A DNA stretch of 47,187 nucleotides from Bryobacteraceae bacterium (GTDB taxonomy: Bacteria; Acidobacteriota; Terriglobia; Bryobacterales; Bryobacteraceae): contig JAICIH010000004.1 of NCBI GenBank assembly GCA_025924475.1, forward strand, positions 1-47,187. Reading direction: 5' to 3'. Below are positions 25,350-32,063 of the stretch, one piece after another. Numbering within the stretch: position 1 is the first letter of the stretch; every line of letters begins with the position of its first letter. The notes beneath the pieces were generated by a model, which worked only from the letters and a program-made list of their open reading frames with translations, was not told where the DNA came from and did not search any database. The position numbers were made by a program, and so were the translations under genes.

Positions 25350-26312
25350 GACGGCGAACGAAGGCAGCGCGACGATCTCTTCAGCCGGCACCGGTTCGAG
25401 CGGCAATCCGGCTTTTCGCCAGGCGCGCAAGCCGCCGGCCAACACCGAGCACTCTACGCCTTGCTGTCGCAAAAGATTCGCCACCGCCAGGCTGGTCGCT
25501 TCTCTCACGCAGGTGCAGTAAAGAATGAGCGGCGTGGTCTTGCGCAAACCGGTGGCTCCGTCCAGAGAATTGGGCTCTAGCCGCTGCGAGCCTTGAATCC
25601 GGGCCGCGCCCTGCTCGTAATAGCCATGGCTGCGCACATCGTAGATCGCTGCGCCGCCGGAGGCGAGTATCCGCGACGCTTCTGCCGGAGTGATTCGCGG
25701 AATCGTGCGAAGCGCGCGGCTCCTGATCCATAAACGGACCTGGTAAGCGAAATAGATCAGCACGGCTATCGCAACCAACACCGCGAAGATACGGCCCGCT
25801 CTGTCCAGACCTTGTATGACTTTGCCGAGAATGTCGCTTAATAATAATCCAACGGTCCAGTACAGCCCCACATAAAAGGAAGCGCCTGCCAGATCGAGCA
25901 GGAAAAATTGCCCGTATGGCATCTTCATGCTGCCCGCCAGCGGCGGCGCCAAGCTGTTGATGCCTGGCACGAATTTGGCGAACAGCAGAAGATAGCGCCC
26001 GCGGCGATAGAAAGAACCGGCCGTGCGCAGAATGCACGATTCAGGATTGAGCGAGAGACGGCAAAGAATGCGGAGCAGCCACCAGCCCGTATAGCGGCCG
26101 CCGAAATATAGAATATTGTCGGCGCACAGCATGGCCGCCAGCGCTGCGCCGAGAGTGAGTTCCGGCCGCAGCGATCCGTTCGCACTGCTGGCTCCAGCCA
26201 CCAAAAGCGCCAGCGATGCCGGTAACGGCAGCCCCATGGCTTCCAGGAACACGAGCCCGGAAAGCAGCGGAATGCCATATCGCGCGATTTCCGGGAGCAA
26301 AGAGTCCATCAC
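25338..26312 (-). CDS. DedA-family membrane protein fused to a rhodanese domain
   Basis: 324 residues. The first 200 form a DedA/SNARE-associated (VTT) domain: FLEAMGLPLPASLALLVAG, ADNILYFGGRYTG, FAKFVPGINSLAPPLAGSMKMPYGQF and a last helix near 175-195. DedA proteins act in lipid carrier recycling and membrane homeostasis. The C-terminal 110 residues are a rhodanese (sulfurtransferase) domain: AAIYDVRSHGYYEQG, active-site Cys C266 in LILYCTCVREATS, and VLAGGLRAWRKAGLPLEP. The active loop is Cys-Thr-Cys-Val-Arg-Glu-Ala, with a second Cys two residues on. Start is a GTG directly followed by ATG (26309); neither has a clear Shine-Dalgarno. Such fusions are known in other bacteria. Confidence 0.93.
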   Translation of the reverse strand: MMDSLLPEIARYGIPLLSGLVFLEAMGLPLPASLALLVAGASSANGSLRPELTLGAALAAMLCADNILYFGGRYTGWWLLRILCRLSLNPESCILRTAGSFYRRGRYLLLFAKFVPGINSLAPPLAGSMKMPYGQFFLLDLAGASFYVGLYWTVGLLLSDILGKVIQGLDRAGRIFAVLVAIAVLIYFAYQVRLWIRSRALRTIPRITPAEASRILASGGAAIYDVRSHGYYEQGAARIQGSQRLEPNSLDGATGLRKTTPLILYCTCVREATSLAVANLLRQQGVECSVLAGGLRAWRKAGLPLEPVPAEEIVALPSFAVLKR

Positions 26313-26351
26313 AAATCGCTAAATGTTCTGAAAGGCACGCCGTTCAGCCGT

Positions 26352-26579
26352 CTAAGCTGCCTGATGTTGGCGATGTAAAACGAGTAGCTGTTCAGGTTTT
26401 AAAGGCAATATTGCGTATGTTTGCCCATCGTCATCGGCAAACTCCACTAGTTCGGCAATTTCGCCATTCGCGTCCAGATGCTCGACAACTGTCCCAATCT
26501 GCCCGCGCGTCAGACGTTCTTCCGGCAAATCGATGATAAGCGCAACGGTAGCCAAGAGTGGAATTCGATTGTCGCTCAC
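26352..26579 (-). CDS. DUF4926-like small protein
   Basis: A 75-residue protein with the pattern of DUF4926: ATVALIIDLPEERLTRGQIGTVVEHL, then ELVEFADDDGQTYAILPLKPEQLLVL. Family proteins are small SH3-like folds often found near toxin-antitoxin or restriction loci; here the neighbours are a DedA-rhodanese and a TPR gene, which gives no hint. Start is a GTG seven bases after GAGG. It lies 39 bases upstream of the DedA gene on the same strand and may share its transcript. Confidence 0.8.
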   Translation of the reverse strand: MSDNRIPLLATVALIIDLPEERLTRGQIGTVVEHLDANGEIAELVEFADDDGQTYAILPLKPEQLLVLHRQHQAA

Positions 26580-26630
26580 TTTCCTGCCTCAAGTACCTCG
26601 AAGTCTAACATGTAAATCGACGGCGGAACG

Positions 26631-26673
26631 GTGGGGCGGGTCTACTGACCCGCGCCGGACGTCCTCGTCCGGC
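26631..26673 (+). repeat. REP-like double hairpin with GTGG head
   Basis: GTGG (26631-26634) followed by GCGGGTC-TACT-GACCCGC (26636-26653) and GCCGGACG-TCCT-CGTCCGGC (26654-26673). The architecture matches the RAYT-flanking REPs (same head, two hairpins in a row) but the stem sequences differ. It lies between two divergent genes, upstream of the TPR gene at 26752. Confidence 0.75.
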
Positions 26674-26751
26674 TGCTCTACTATAGCGCTATTGAGAGCC
26701 GACGGTAACACGCCGATTCGAACAAACGTCCTAGCTATAGGGAGAGCACTT

Positions 26752-27555
26752 ATGAAAGCACAAAAGCTCTGGGTCGGCGTCGCGCTTGCAATTGGCTTTT
26801 TAGGACAAACGACTGCCGCTCCGGCCGACGCTCGCGCGCTGATGGAACAGGGCAATGCGGCTTTAGCGCACGACCAGCTTCGCGAAGCGGCGGCAGCGTT
26901 TCAAAAGGCCGTCGATCTCGACCCGTCGTCCGCTAAGGCGCATGAACAACTAGGCGTTACGCTGGCGAAAGAAATCTTTTCTGGGAACGTCAGGCCGTCG
27001 GCCGATTCAGATGTGGTCGAGCGTGCCGAAAGCCATCTCCGGCGCGCGATCGAACTCGATCCGTACACTTCCACGCCGCTGCTCGCGCTATCGCAACTCG
27101 AAGCCGCGCTCGCCGAGCGTTCGGCCGCCCCCGATCAGCGCACCGAACGCTACCAGAGTGCGCAGGATCTATTGAAAAAGGCGCTGGCTCTCGCGCCGGC
27201 CAAAGCCGGCATGTACTTCCAGCTCGCCAGCCTGCAGCGCGACGAGTTTGGTCCGGTGCTGCAACAGGCGAAGTCTCGTTTCAGCGGCAAACCCGGGCCG
27301 CTTCCCGATATCGATCTCCGCCATTCGCTTCAGCAACAATACGGCGCCCTGATCGACGAAGCGATTCAAAATGCGCAAAAAGCTTCCGAGATGGCCGCGC
27401 ATTCGCCCAAACCACTGCTGCTCATGTCGCGACTGCTGCGCGAGCGCGCTCTTCTTCGCGATACGCCCGAACAATACGCCGCCGACATGCATTCGGCCGA
27501 CGACTTTCAGCAGCAATTTCTCACCGCCGGTGGCCATCTGGAAGGCACTAAGTAG
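26752..27555 (+). CDS. Exported TPR-containing protein
   Basis: 267 residues from an ATG five bases after GGGAGAG. Signal peptide (KLWVGVALAIGFLGQTTA) and then TPR units: ALMEQGNAALAHDQLREAAAAF, QKAVDLDPSSAKAHEQLGVTLA, ESHLRRAIELDPYTSTPLLALSQ, AQDLLKKALALAPAKAGMYFQL, ending in a helical tail. It probably binds another envelope protein. The frame is open upstream to 26533 but that part runs through a REP-like element and the neighbouring gene. Its last eight bases overlap the convergent DinB-like gene. Confidence 0.85.
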   Translation: MKAQKLWVGVALAIGFLGQTTAAPADARALMEQGNAALAHDQLREAAAAFQKAVDLDPSSAKAHEQLGVTLAKEIFSGNVRPSADSDVVERAESHLRRAIELDPYTSTPLLALSQLEAALAERSAAPDQRTERYQSAQDLLKKALALAPAKAGMYFQLASLQRDEFGPVLQQAKSRFSGKPGPLPDIDLRHSLQQQYGALIDEAIQNAQKASEMAAHSPKPLLLMSRLLRERALLRDTPEQYAADMHSADDFQQQFLTAGGHLEGTK

Positions 27556-28075
27556 TCAACAGCCTTTCCCAATTCCAGATCCCGTACGCCACTTCGTTCG
27601 GCAACGGAAATCCGAGTTGATGCGCGAGCATACACACCTGCCCGCGATGGTGGGCTTCGTGAGTAAGCATGTAGCACAGCATTTCCAGACCAACCGGCCA
27701 GGGTGGAGCCCACCCGTCTCTGCGAAATTTCTTCACACGGCCGTCACTCTCCCCGAGCGCTTCGGCGAGCATCTCCACGCAGCGAGCGGCGCTCTCGGCC
27801 AATCCCTCGCGTGCCTGCTGCGGCGTGCAGTGCGCACGATGGAGCTGTGGTGGAACTTTCAGGTGCGGAGCAGTAAGCCTGACCCACTTGGAACGAATGT
27901 TATGCATGTGCGTGAAGATAGCCGCAATGGTGCGGGTCTTGCCGGGCGGTTTGGCTCTCCAGGCGGCTGGGTCAAGATGTTTGATCAGAATCTGGTTTAT
28001 GCGATCGTTGGCGGCAAAGATCCGGACTGCGGCTTGGCCGAGTTGAGTGTCAACCTTGTATTGAAGCGTGGTCAG
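27548..28075 (-). CDS. DinB-like four-helix protein, apparent CTG start
   Basis: 175 residues with the DinB/YfiT four-helix-bundle pattern: RIFAANDRINQILIKHL at the N-terminus, metal-type His in AAIFTHMHNIRSKWVRL and the pair in CYMLTHEAHHRGQVCMLAHQLG. Such proteins are metal-binding and often act as thiol-dependent transferases; the substrate is unknown. After the upstream in-frame TAG there is no ATG, GTG or TTG before ATG 27907, which would cut off the whole first helix and its metal ligand. CTG at 28075, directly after AGGAGG, or an ACG a few codons later, must serve if the gene is intact. It is downstream of the HEAT operon, 55 bases after it, on the same strand. Confidence 0.82.
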   Translation of the reverse strand: MTTLQYKVDTQLGQAAVRIFAANDRINQILIKHLDPAAWRAKPPGKTRTIAAIFTHMHNIRSKWVRLTAPHLKVPPQLHRAHCTPQQAREGLAESAARCVEMLAEALGESDGRVKKFRRDGWAPPWPVGLEMLCYMLTHEAHHRGQVCMLAHQLGFPLPNEVAYGIWNWERLLTT

Positions 28076-28130
28076 CGCCTCCTGTGTCTTGACCTATAAC
28101 ACTTTGCCGGGCAGGATGCAGTGGCCAAAC

Positions 28131-29084
28131 TTACTTCGCCAGCAACTGCTCAAAAAACGCCAGCGCGCGCGGATCGTGCATTTGCCCCAACCAGAAGAAC
28201 GCCTGCTTCTGCACTTCCCGGTTCTTCTGATTTCGCGCGATCTCGATCAACTTCGGCACCGCTTCGTCTTTAGGCAGTTGCGAAAGAGCGAACACTGCGC
28301 GTTTCTTAACCGCCGTATCGGGATCGTTCTCGATAGCGTTTTGAATCGCGGCGGAGGCTCGTTGTCCAGCCCTTTGCGCCAGCCAAAACAGCGCTTGGCC
28401 GCGCACGTGCGCCGATGGATCGCTCTTCGCTAAACGAATCAGTGCATCGATTCCCTCCGGCGCTTCGTGTTGCGAGAGCGCAAACAGTGCGCCATCCAGA
28501 TGGCGATCCGATGATGAAGACGCGACCAGCTTCTCCAGATAACGAATGCTGGCCTCAGCCGGCACGCCCGTCAACCAGGTAAATGGCAGGCCGCCCGCAT
28601 CGAGCGGGCACTCGAGCCCAAACACGCGAATCTTCTCCACACGATCGTTTTCTACGCGCAGCAGCACCGCCAGCGTATCCGTTCCTTCGAGCTGTATCGG
28701 AGAATTCGAAACCTGGCCGGTAACTACGGTCCCCGAACCGCCTTCCAGCCGGCAGCCGTAGTTGTTCGATCCGCCCCAGCAGCAGCTCTGATGATCGCCG
28801 CGCTTTGTTTTGATCGCGTAGCCGAACCAGGCCGGCGCCGTCCCGCGAATTTGCGAAGCAAGATCGCCCGCAAACGAACGCCGCTCGAATTTGGCGTTGC
28901 TTAAATTCGGCTGCGGAGTTTGAGCGAGCGCGACGCCGGCCAGCGCATACAGAGCCGCGACCGCGAGGGAGCGCAACGGGCGCGAATGCACGCCGCCAGA
29001 CAACGAAGGAACTCGCTGGCTCTTCGGGCGGCGCGCTTGATATCGCGCCCGTTTTGCGCGTGTTCCTCGGGAGCGGGGCCTCAT
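28131..29084 (-). CDS. Exported HEAT-repeat protein, last gene of the sigma-factor operon
   Basis: 317 residues. The hydrophobic signal (RSLAVAALYALAGVALAQ) is preceded by an unusually long, very basic region of about 35 residues. Then a domain with AWFGYAIKTKRGDHQSCCWG and GGSGTVVTGQV, and from about residue 185 HEAT-like repeats: LDGALFALSQHEAPEGIDALIRL, VRGQALFWLAQRAGQ, VKKRAVFALSQLPKDEAVPKLIE, VQKQAFFWLGQMHDPRALAF. HEAT arrays bind proteins. The ATG overlaps the stop of the preceding HEAT gene by ATGA. The bases coding for RSLAVAAL are a copy of the dispersed repeat, and an 11-base inverted repeat (28975-28985 and 29043-29053) surrounds the next part, so the N-terminus seems built from an inserted repeat element. 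Confidence 0.88.
   Translation of the reverse strand: MRPRSRGTRAKRARYQARRPKSQRVPSLSGGVHSRPLRSLAVAALYALAGVALAQTPQPNLSNAKFERRSFAGDLASQIRGTAPAWFGYAIKTKRGDHQSCCWGGSNNYGCRLEGGSGTVVTGQVSNSPIQLEGTDTLAVLLRVENDRVEKIRVFGLECPLDAGGLPFTWLTGVPAEASIRYLEKLVASSSSDRHLDGALFALSQHEAPEGIDALIRLAKSDPSAHVRGQALFWLAQRAGQRASAAIQNAIENDPDTAVKKRAVFALSQLPKDEAVPKLIEIARNQKNREVQKQAFFWLGQMHDPRALAFFEQLLAK
28951..28974 (+). repeat. Dispersed repeat, copy d, inside the signal peptide codons of a HEAT gene
   Basis: AGAGCCGCGACCGCGAGGGA followed by GCGC; nearly identical to 35945-35967 and close to 31882-31904. On the minus strand it is translated as RSLAVAAL in the signal sequence of the protein at 28131-29084. Confidence 0.7.
28975..29053. 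repeat. Inverted repeat AACGGGCGCGA ... TCGCGCCCGTT
   Basis: Perfect 11-base arms (28975-28985 and 29043-29053) enclose 57 bases that contain further complementary tracts (GCCGCC and GGCGGC). It adjoins dispersed repeat copy d. The whole 28951-29053 stretch looks like an inserted palindromic element that is now part of the coding sequence. Confidence 0.6.
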
Positions 29085-30241
29085 TTCAGAAGCTCCATCA
29101 TGTAATCGGTCACTTCTTTGGAGTGAACTAGCGACATCTTCTTGACGATCTCGCTCTTCATCGTCGGATCCTTTTCCGCGCGGGCGAGGTCCACCAGCGC
29201 CTTACCGTTGTTTTGCAGGAATAGCGCTTGCAGCACGGCCTCGCGCACGTCACGATTCGAGGTAGATTGATAGATCGAAACCAGCACATCCCCACGGCCA
29301 TTGCCGCCCATCAGGCCGAGCGATTTGATCGCCGCGATTTGTAAACGAGGGTCTTTCTCAGTGCGCGCAATTTCAGCAAGCCGCGGTGAATTCCCACCCA
29401 AGAACATGGACTTGAGAATTTCTTCTTTGGCATCCACGTCGCTCGATTGGTACAGTTGCCATAGCTCGTCTTGCCCGCCCGTCATCGCCAACTGGCGAAT
29501 CGCTTCCCGGCGCAGATCGGGATTTTTCTCACCCTTAGCGGCATTCAGCAGAAAGTCGCGCGACCCCGACTGCATGAAGCTGTGCAGAATCGCCCGCTTG
29601 AGATGATCGTCCGGCGACGCGCTATAAATAGCGGCCAGTTCTTTGCGCGCCTCCGGACTTCCCATCATGCCCATGTAGCGGATCGCCTTGAGCTGCAAAT
29701 CCGGATTCGACGTGTCGCGTGCCACCGCATTCAAAACTTTGCTGGCCTCCGCTGAACGGCTCTGCGTAAGGACGAACAGCGCTTTTTCTTTCACTTTCGG
29801 CGAGTTGTTACTGGTGAGCAGCTTTTGCAGAATCGGCACGGCCTGGTTCGGATCGGATTGCATCAAGCTGTTCAGCGCGAGAATCTTCAATTCATCGTCC
29901 TGTTCGCGAGCCGGGCTCACACGCTCGCCGGATTGGCCGCGGATTTCGAGTTCTAATGCACGCGCATCGCGATTCCAGCGGCTGCCTGCATACTCGCGCC
30001 GCAAGGCCGAAATCGCACCCAGCGCCTCATCGCGCCGGCCCGCACGGTTCAGCGCGTACGCCTTCCAGTACAGCGCGCCATCTGCATTGGAGCCTTTGTG
30101 TCCGGCCGATGTGTCGAATGCGGCGATCGCCTGGTCCCATTGCCGCGCGTCCAGCGCGCTAATGCCTCTCTGATAATCGGCGTCCTCCTGCGCCACCAGC
30201 GGCGCCGCCAGCAGAATCAAAATCAGAAAATTGCGAATCAT
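29081..30241 (-). CDS. Exported HEAT-repeat protein with N-terminal TPR-like part
   Basis: 386 residues. Signal peptide NFLILILLAAPLVAQ, a TPR-like start (YQRGISALDARQWDQAIAAFD, LYWKAYALNRAGRRDEALG), a linker, and about eight HEAT units from residue 115: ELKILALNSLMQSDPNQAVPIL, VKEKALFVLTQSRSAEASKVL, LQLKAIRYMGMMGSPEARKELA, LRREAIRQLAMTGGQDELWQLY, LQIAAIKSLGLMGGNGRGDVLV and VREAVLQALFLQNNGKALVDLA. It is a periplasmic or envelope protein-binding scaffold. Its start overlaps the anti-sigma stop by ATGA and its stop overlaps the next HEAT gene the same way. The context suggests that it helps set the anti-sigma factor's activity, but this is inference. Confidence 0.9.
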   Translation of the reverse strand: MIRNFLILILLAAPLVAQEDADYQRGISALDARQWDQAIAAFDTSAGHKGSNADGALYWKAYALNRAGRRDEALGAISALRREYAGSRWNRDARALELEIRGQSGERVSPAREQDDELKILALNSLMQSDPNQAVPILQKLLTSNNSPKVKEKALFVLTQSRSAEASKVLNAVARDTSNPDLQLKAIRYMGMMGSPEARKELAAIYSASPDDHLKRAILHSFMQSGSRDFLLNAAKGEKNPDLRREAIRQLAMTGGQDELWQLYQSSDVDAKEEILKSMFLGGNSPRLAEIARTEKDPRLQIAAIKSLGLMGGNGRGDVLVSIYQSTSNRDVREAVLQALFLQNNGKALVDLARAEKDPTMKSEIVKKMSLVHSKEVTDYMMELLK

Positions 30242-30936
30242 AACTTCCTTCCTTCCTGGAGCGTATTGGCGCTCATTACCCGGACCTTGAACAAGAGATC
30301 GTTGCTTTGAATGCGCGCTTTCAGCGCGTCCAGGTCCGCCGGGTTTTCGCCCGCCGGTCCGTTTGCCACCGCTACCAGCACGCGCTCCAGATCGTCGAGC
30401 AGCGCCGCGCGCGGCTCGTCTCCCGCACTGCGGGCCGTCTCCCGAAGCAGCCGGTTTTCCGTTACCAAACTACGGGCCAGCGCCCGTTCCATCTTCAGCT
30501 CGTTTTCACCTGGAACCGCGTGCGCCAATTCCACCAGAAGAATTTCCGAGCGCTCCAGATGATCGCTCATGGCCATCAACAGCACGCGCTCGCGCGCTTC
30601 CGCCGAAATCCCCGGTATTTGCCGGTTGCGTTGCGCGAGCATCCCCGCAAAGAACGCAATGGCGATAAGGCTCGCCAGCACCGGTGTCATCGTCCACCAA
30701 TTCAGCCAGCTCCGCCGTGGCTTCGCCGCCAACTGCGGAAGCAGACGATTCCAAACCTCGCGGCCATACGCATCGTTTCGCTCCGGCACGGGAAAGTCCG
30801 GAAAATTATCCAGCGCGGTCTTGATCCGTTCGTGCCGCAGCCGGCATTCGCCGCACTCCTCCAGATGACGCATGCATTCGGCGTCCACTTCGCCGTAATA
30901 GGCGAGCGTGAGTTGTTCTTCGTCCAAATGAGTCAT
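30238..30936 (-). CDS. Zinc-finger anti-sigma factor, membrane-anchored
   Basis: 232 residues. The N-terminus has the ZAS motif with H24, C28 and C31 (MRHLEECGECRLRHE), which holds the sigma factor. One transmembrane helix follows at about 83-101 (MTPVLASLIAIAFFAGML). The periplasmic part of 130 residues is helical and acidic/basic (ARERVLLMAMSDHLERSEILLVELAH, ALARSLVTENRLLRETARS, LDALKARIQSNDLLFKVRVMSA). The start overlaps the sigma stop by ATGA and the stop overlaps the HEAT gene by ATGA. This is the standard partner of the ECF sigma gene upstream. The helical outer part may be the contact for the exported HEAT proteins. Confidence 0.92.
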   Translation of the reverse strand: MTHLDEEQLTLAYYGEVDAECMRHLEECGECRLRHERIKTALDNFPDFPVPERNDAYGREVWNRLLPQLAAKPRRSWLNWWTMTPVLASLIAIAFFAGMLAQRNRQIPGISAEARERVLLMAMSDHLERSEILLVELAHAVPGENELKMERALARSLVTENRLLRETARSAGDEPRAALLDDLERVLVAVANGPAGENPADLDALKARIQSNDLLFKVRVMSANTLQEGRKL

Positions 30937-31508
30937 GGCGCCACCTGTGCAACCGGCTCGAGCGCGCGCCGCAGCTTCTGCACCGCGCGAAATACGCTAT
31001 GTTTCGCCGCATTGGTTTGTACGCCCAGCACGCCAGCGATTTCCTCAATTCCGCGGCCTTCATAATGCCGCAGCACAAATGCCGTGCGCTCCAGTTCCGT
31101 GAGTTGTGCGAGCGCCGGCTTAAGCAGACTCGCCACCTGCCCGCTGCGCGCCAGCCGTTCCGGCGAAGGATCGGGCGCGGCCACGCGATCCAGCCAATCC
31201 GTCGTTTCGCTGGTGAGAGTGGTCTGGCGTTCTCGCCGGTTCTTGCGCGCGCGAATCAGATCGAGCGAGCAGTTTGCCGCGATCCGGTACAGCCACGTGC
31301 CAAATGCCGAGCGCCCGTCGAACCGGTGTAATTGCTTATACGCTTTCAGAAAAGTTTCTTGTACCAGGTCCTCGGCGTCCTGTTCGTTCTGAGTCATACG
31401 AAAAGCCAAACGAAACACCGAACGGCTATGCCGCTCCACTAGAACGCCAAAAGCGCGTTGGTCTCCCTGGCGGGCCTGTTCAGCGGCCGCTGAGTCCGTC
31501 CATTCCAT
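30933..31508 (-). CDS. ECF-type RNA polymerase sigma factor (RpoE/SigW-like)
   Basis: 191 residues with region 2 at about 20-90 (FGVLVERHSRSVFRLAFRMT, AEDLVQETFLKAYKQL, FGTWLYRIAANCSLDLIR) and region 4 at about 125-185 (LTELERTAFVLRHYEGRGIEEI, LGVQTNAAKHSVFRAVQKLRR). It directs RNA polymerase to its own promoters when released from the anti-sigma factor. The ATG is eight bases after AAGGA. It is the first gene of a four-gene operon joined by ATGA overlaps. A 7-base-pair hairpin at 31540-31557 lies in the leader; self-regulation is likely but no GGAAC-type promoter was clear. Confidence 0.95.
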   Translation of the reverse strand: MEWTDSAAAEQARQGDQRAFGVLVERHSRSVFRLAFRMTQNEQDAEDLVQETFLKAYKQLHRFDGRSAFGTWLYRIAANCSLDLIRARKNRRERQTTLTSETTDWLDRVAAPDPSPERLARSGQVASLLKPALAQLTELERTAFVLRHYEGRGIEEIAGVLGVQTNAAKHSVFRAVQKLRRALEPVAQVAP

Positions 31509-31539
31509 TCGGCTGTTCCTTAGACTGTACTGGCACTGC

Positions 31540-31557
31540 GCCGGTTAGGGAACCGGC
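31540..31557. promoter_or_regulatory. Perfect hairpin GCCGGTT-AGGG-AACCGGC in the sigma-operon leader
   Basis: A 7-base-pair stem with a 4-base loop, 32 bases before the sigma start and 58 bases before the divergent lipoprotein start. It could be an operator or an mRNA leader structure. Confidence 0.45.
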
Positions 31558-31614
31558 AAGCAAATGGAACGATTCTGTGCGAAGGGCGCGTCCAATTGGG
31601 TGGAGGAGTTGGTT

Positions 31615-31869
31615 ATGTCTAAGAAAAAGCTGGTACTTGGGACACTTCTGCTCTCCGCGGGAATGCTCGCAAGTTGCGGTCCCGGCCATGTGGCAGTGGG
31701 TTATCGCTCCTACGATCCTTATTATTCGGACTACCATACCTGGAACGACCGCGAAAACGTCTATTACAACCGGTGGATTATCGAGACACACCGGCACCAT
31801 CGCGACTACCGCCATTTGAATCGCCACGACCGCGACGACTACTGGCGCTGGCGTCACAGCCACCGTTAA
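31615..31869 (+). CDS. Very small His/Tyr/Arg-rich lipoprotein
   Basis: 84 residues from an ATG preceded by GGAGGAG. Lys-rich start, hydrophobic stretch and lipobox LASC place the lipidated Cys at 21. The mature 64 residues are extremely rich in His (9), Arg (11) and Tyr (9), with HRHHRDYRHLNRHDRDDY and ending WRWRHSHR. No family is recognised; metal or polyanion binding is possible but only composition supports it. The last eleven codons lie in a perfect 87-base tandem duplication. It is divergent from the sigma operon and could be one of its targets. Confidence 0.75.
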   Translation: MSKKKLVLGTLLLSAGMLASCGPGHVAVGYRSYDPYYSDYHTWNDRENVYYNRWIIETHRHHRDYRHLNRHDRDDYWRWRHSHR

Positions 31870-31881
31870 CAGCTCCCAAAC

Positions 31882-31904
31882 AGAGCCGCGACCATAGGGA
31901 GCGG
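31882..31904 (+). repeat. Dispersed repeat, copy e
   Basis: AGAGCCGCGACCATAGGGAG followed by CGG. It belongs to the same family as copies d and g. Confidence 0.7.
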
Positions 31905-31968
31905 ACAAAAAAGCTACCAAGCTGACTACTGGCGCTGGCGTCACAGCCACCGTTAACAGCTCCCAAAC

Positions 31969-31991
31969 AGAGCCGCGACCATAGGGAGCGG
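31969..31991 (+). repeat. Dispersed repeat, copy f (in the duplicated unit)
   Basis: Identical to copy e and present because of the 87-base tandem duplication. Confidence 0.7.
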
Positions 31992-32030
31992 ACAAAAAAG
32001 CTACCAAGCTGACGCTTGGCCGCTGAAAGC

Positions 32031-32063
32031 TCTAGCCGGCAATTCTCAGAATTGCCGGCTAGA
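32031..32063. terminator. 33-base perfect palindrome between convergent genes
   Basis: TCTAGCCGGCAATTCT and its exact complement are separated by a single C. It ends directly at the stop codon of the outer-membrane gene and follows the lipoprotein gene by about 160 bases. It is probably a bidirectional transcription terminator or a strong 3' mRNA barrier; there is no long T run. Confidence 0.6.

Larger units (their letters stand above)
31837..32010 (+). repeat. Perfect tandem duplication, 87 bases times two
   Basis: 31837-31923 and 31924-32010 are identical. The unit holds the last eleven codons and the TAA of the lipoprotein gene plus a dispersed repeat copy (31882-31904 and 31969-31991). 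No base differs between copies, so the duplication is recent or kept by conversion. The unit length is a multiple of three. Confidence 0.95.

Noticed and set aside
26533..26751. Longer start for the exported TPR protein
   Set aside because: The region reads through a REP-like hairpin and the divergent DUF4926-like gene; the ATG at 26752 has a good Shine-Dalgarno and signal peptide.
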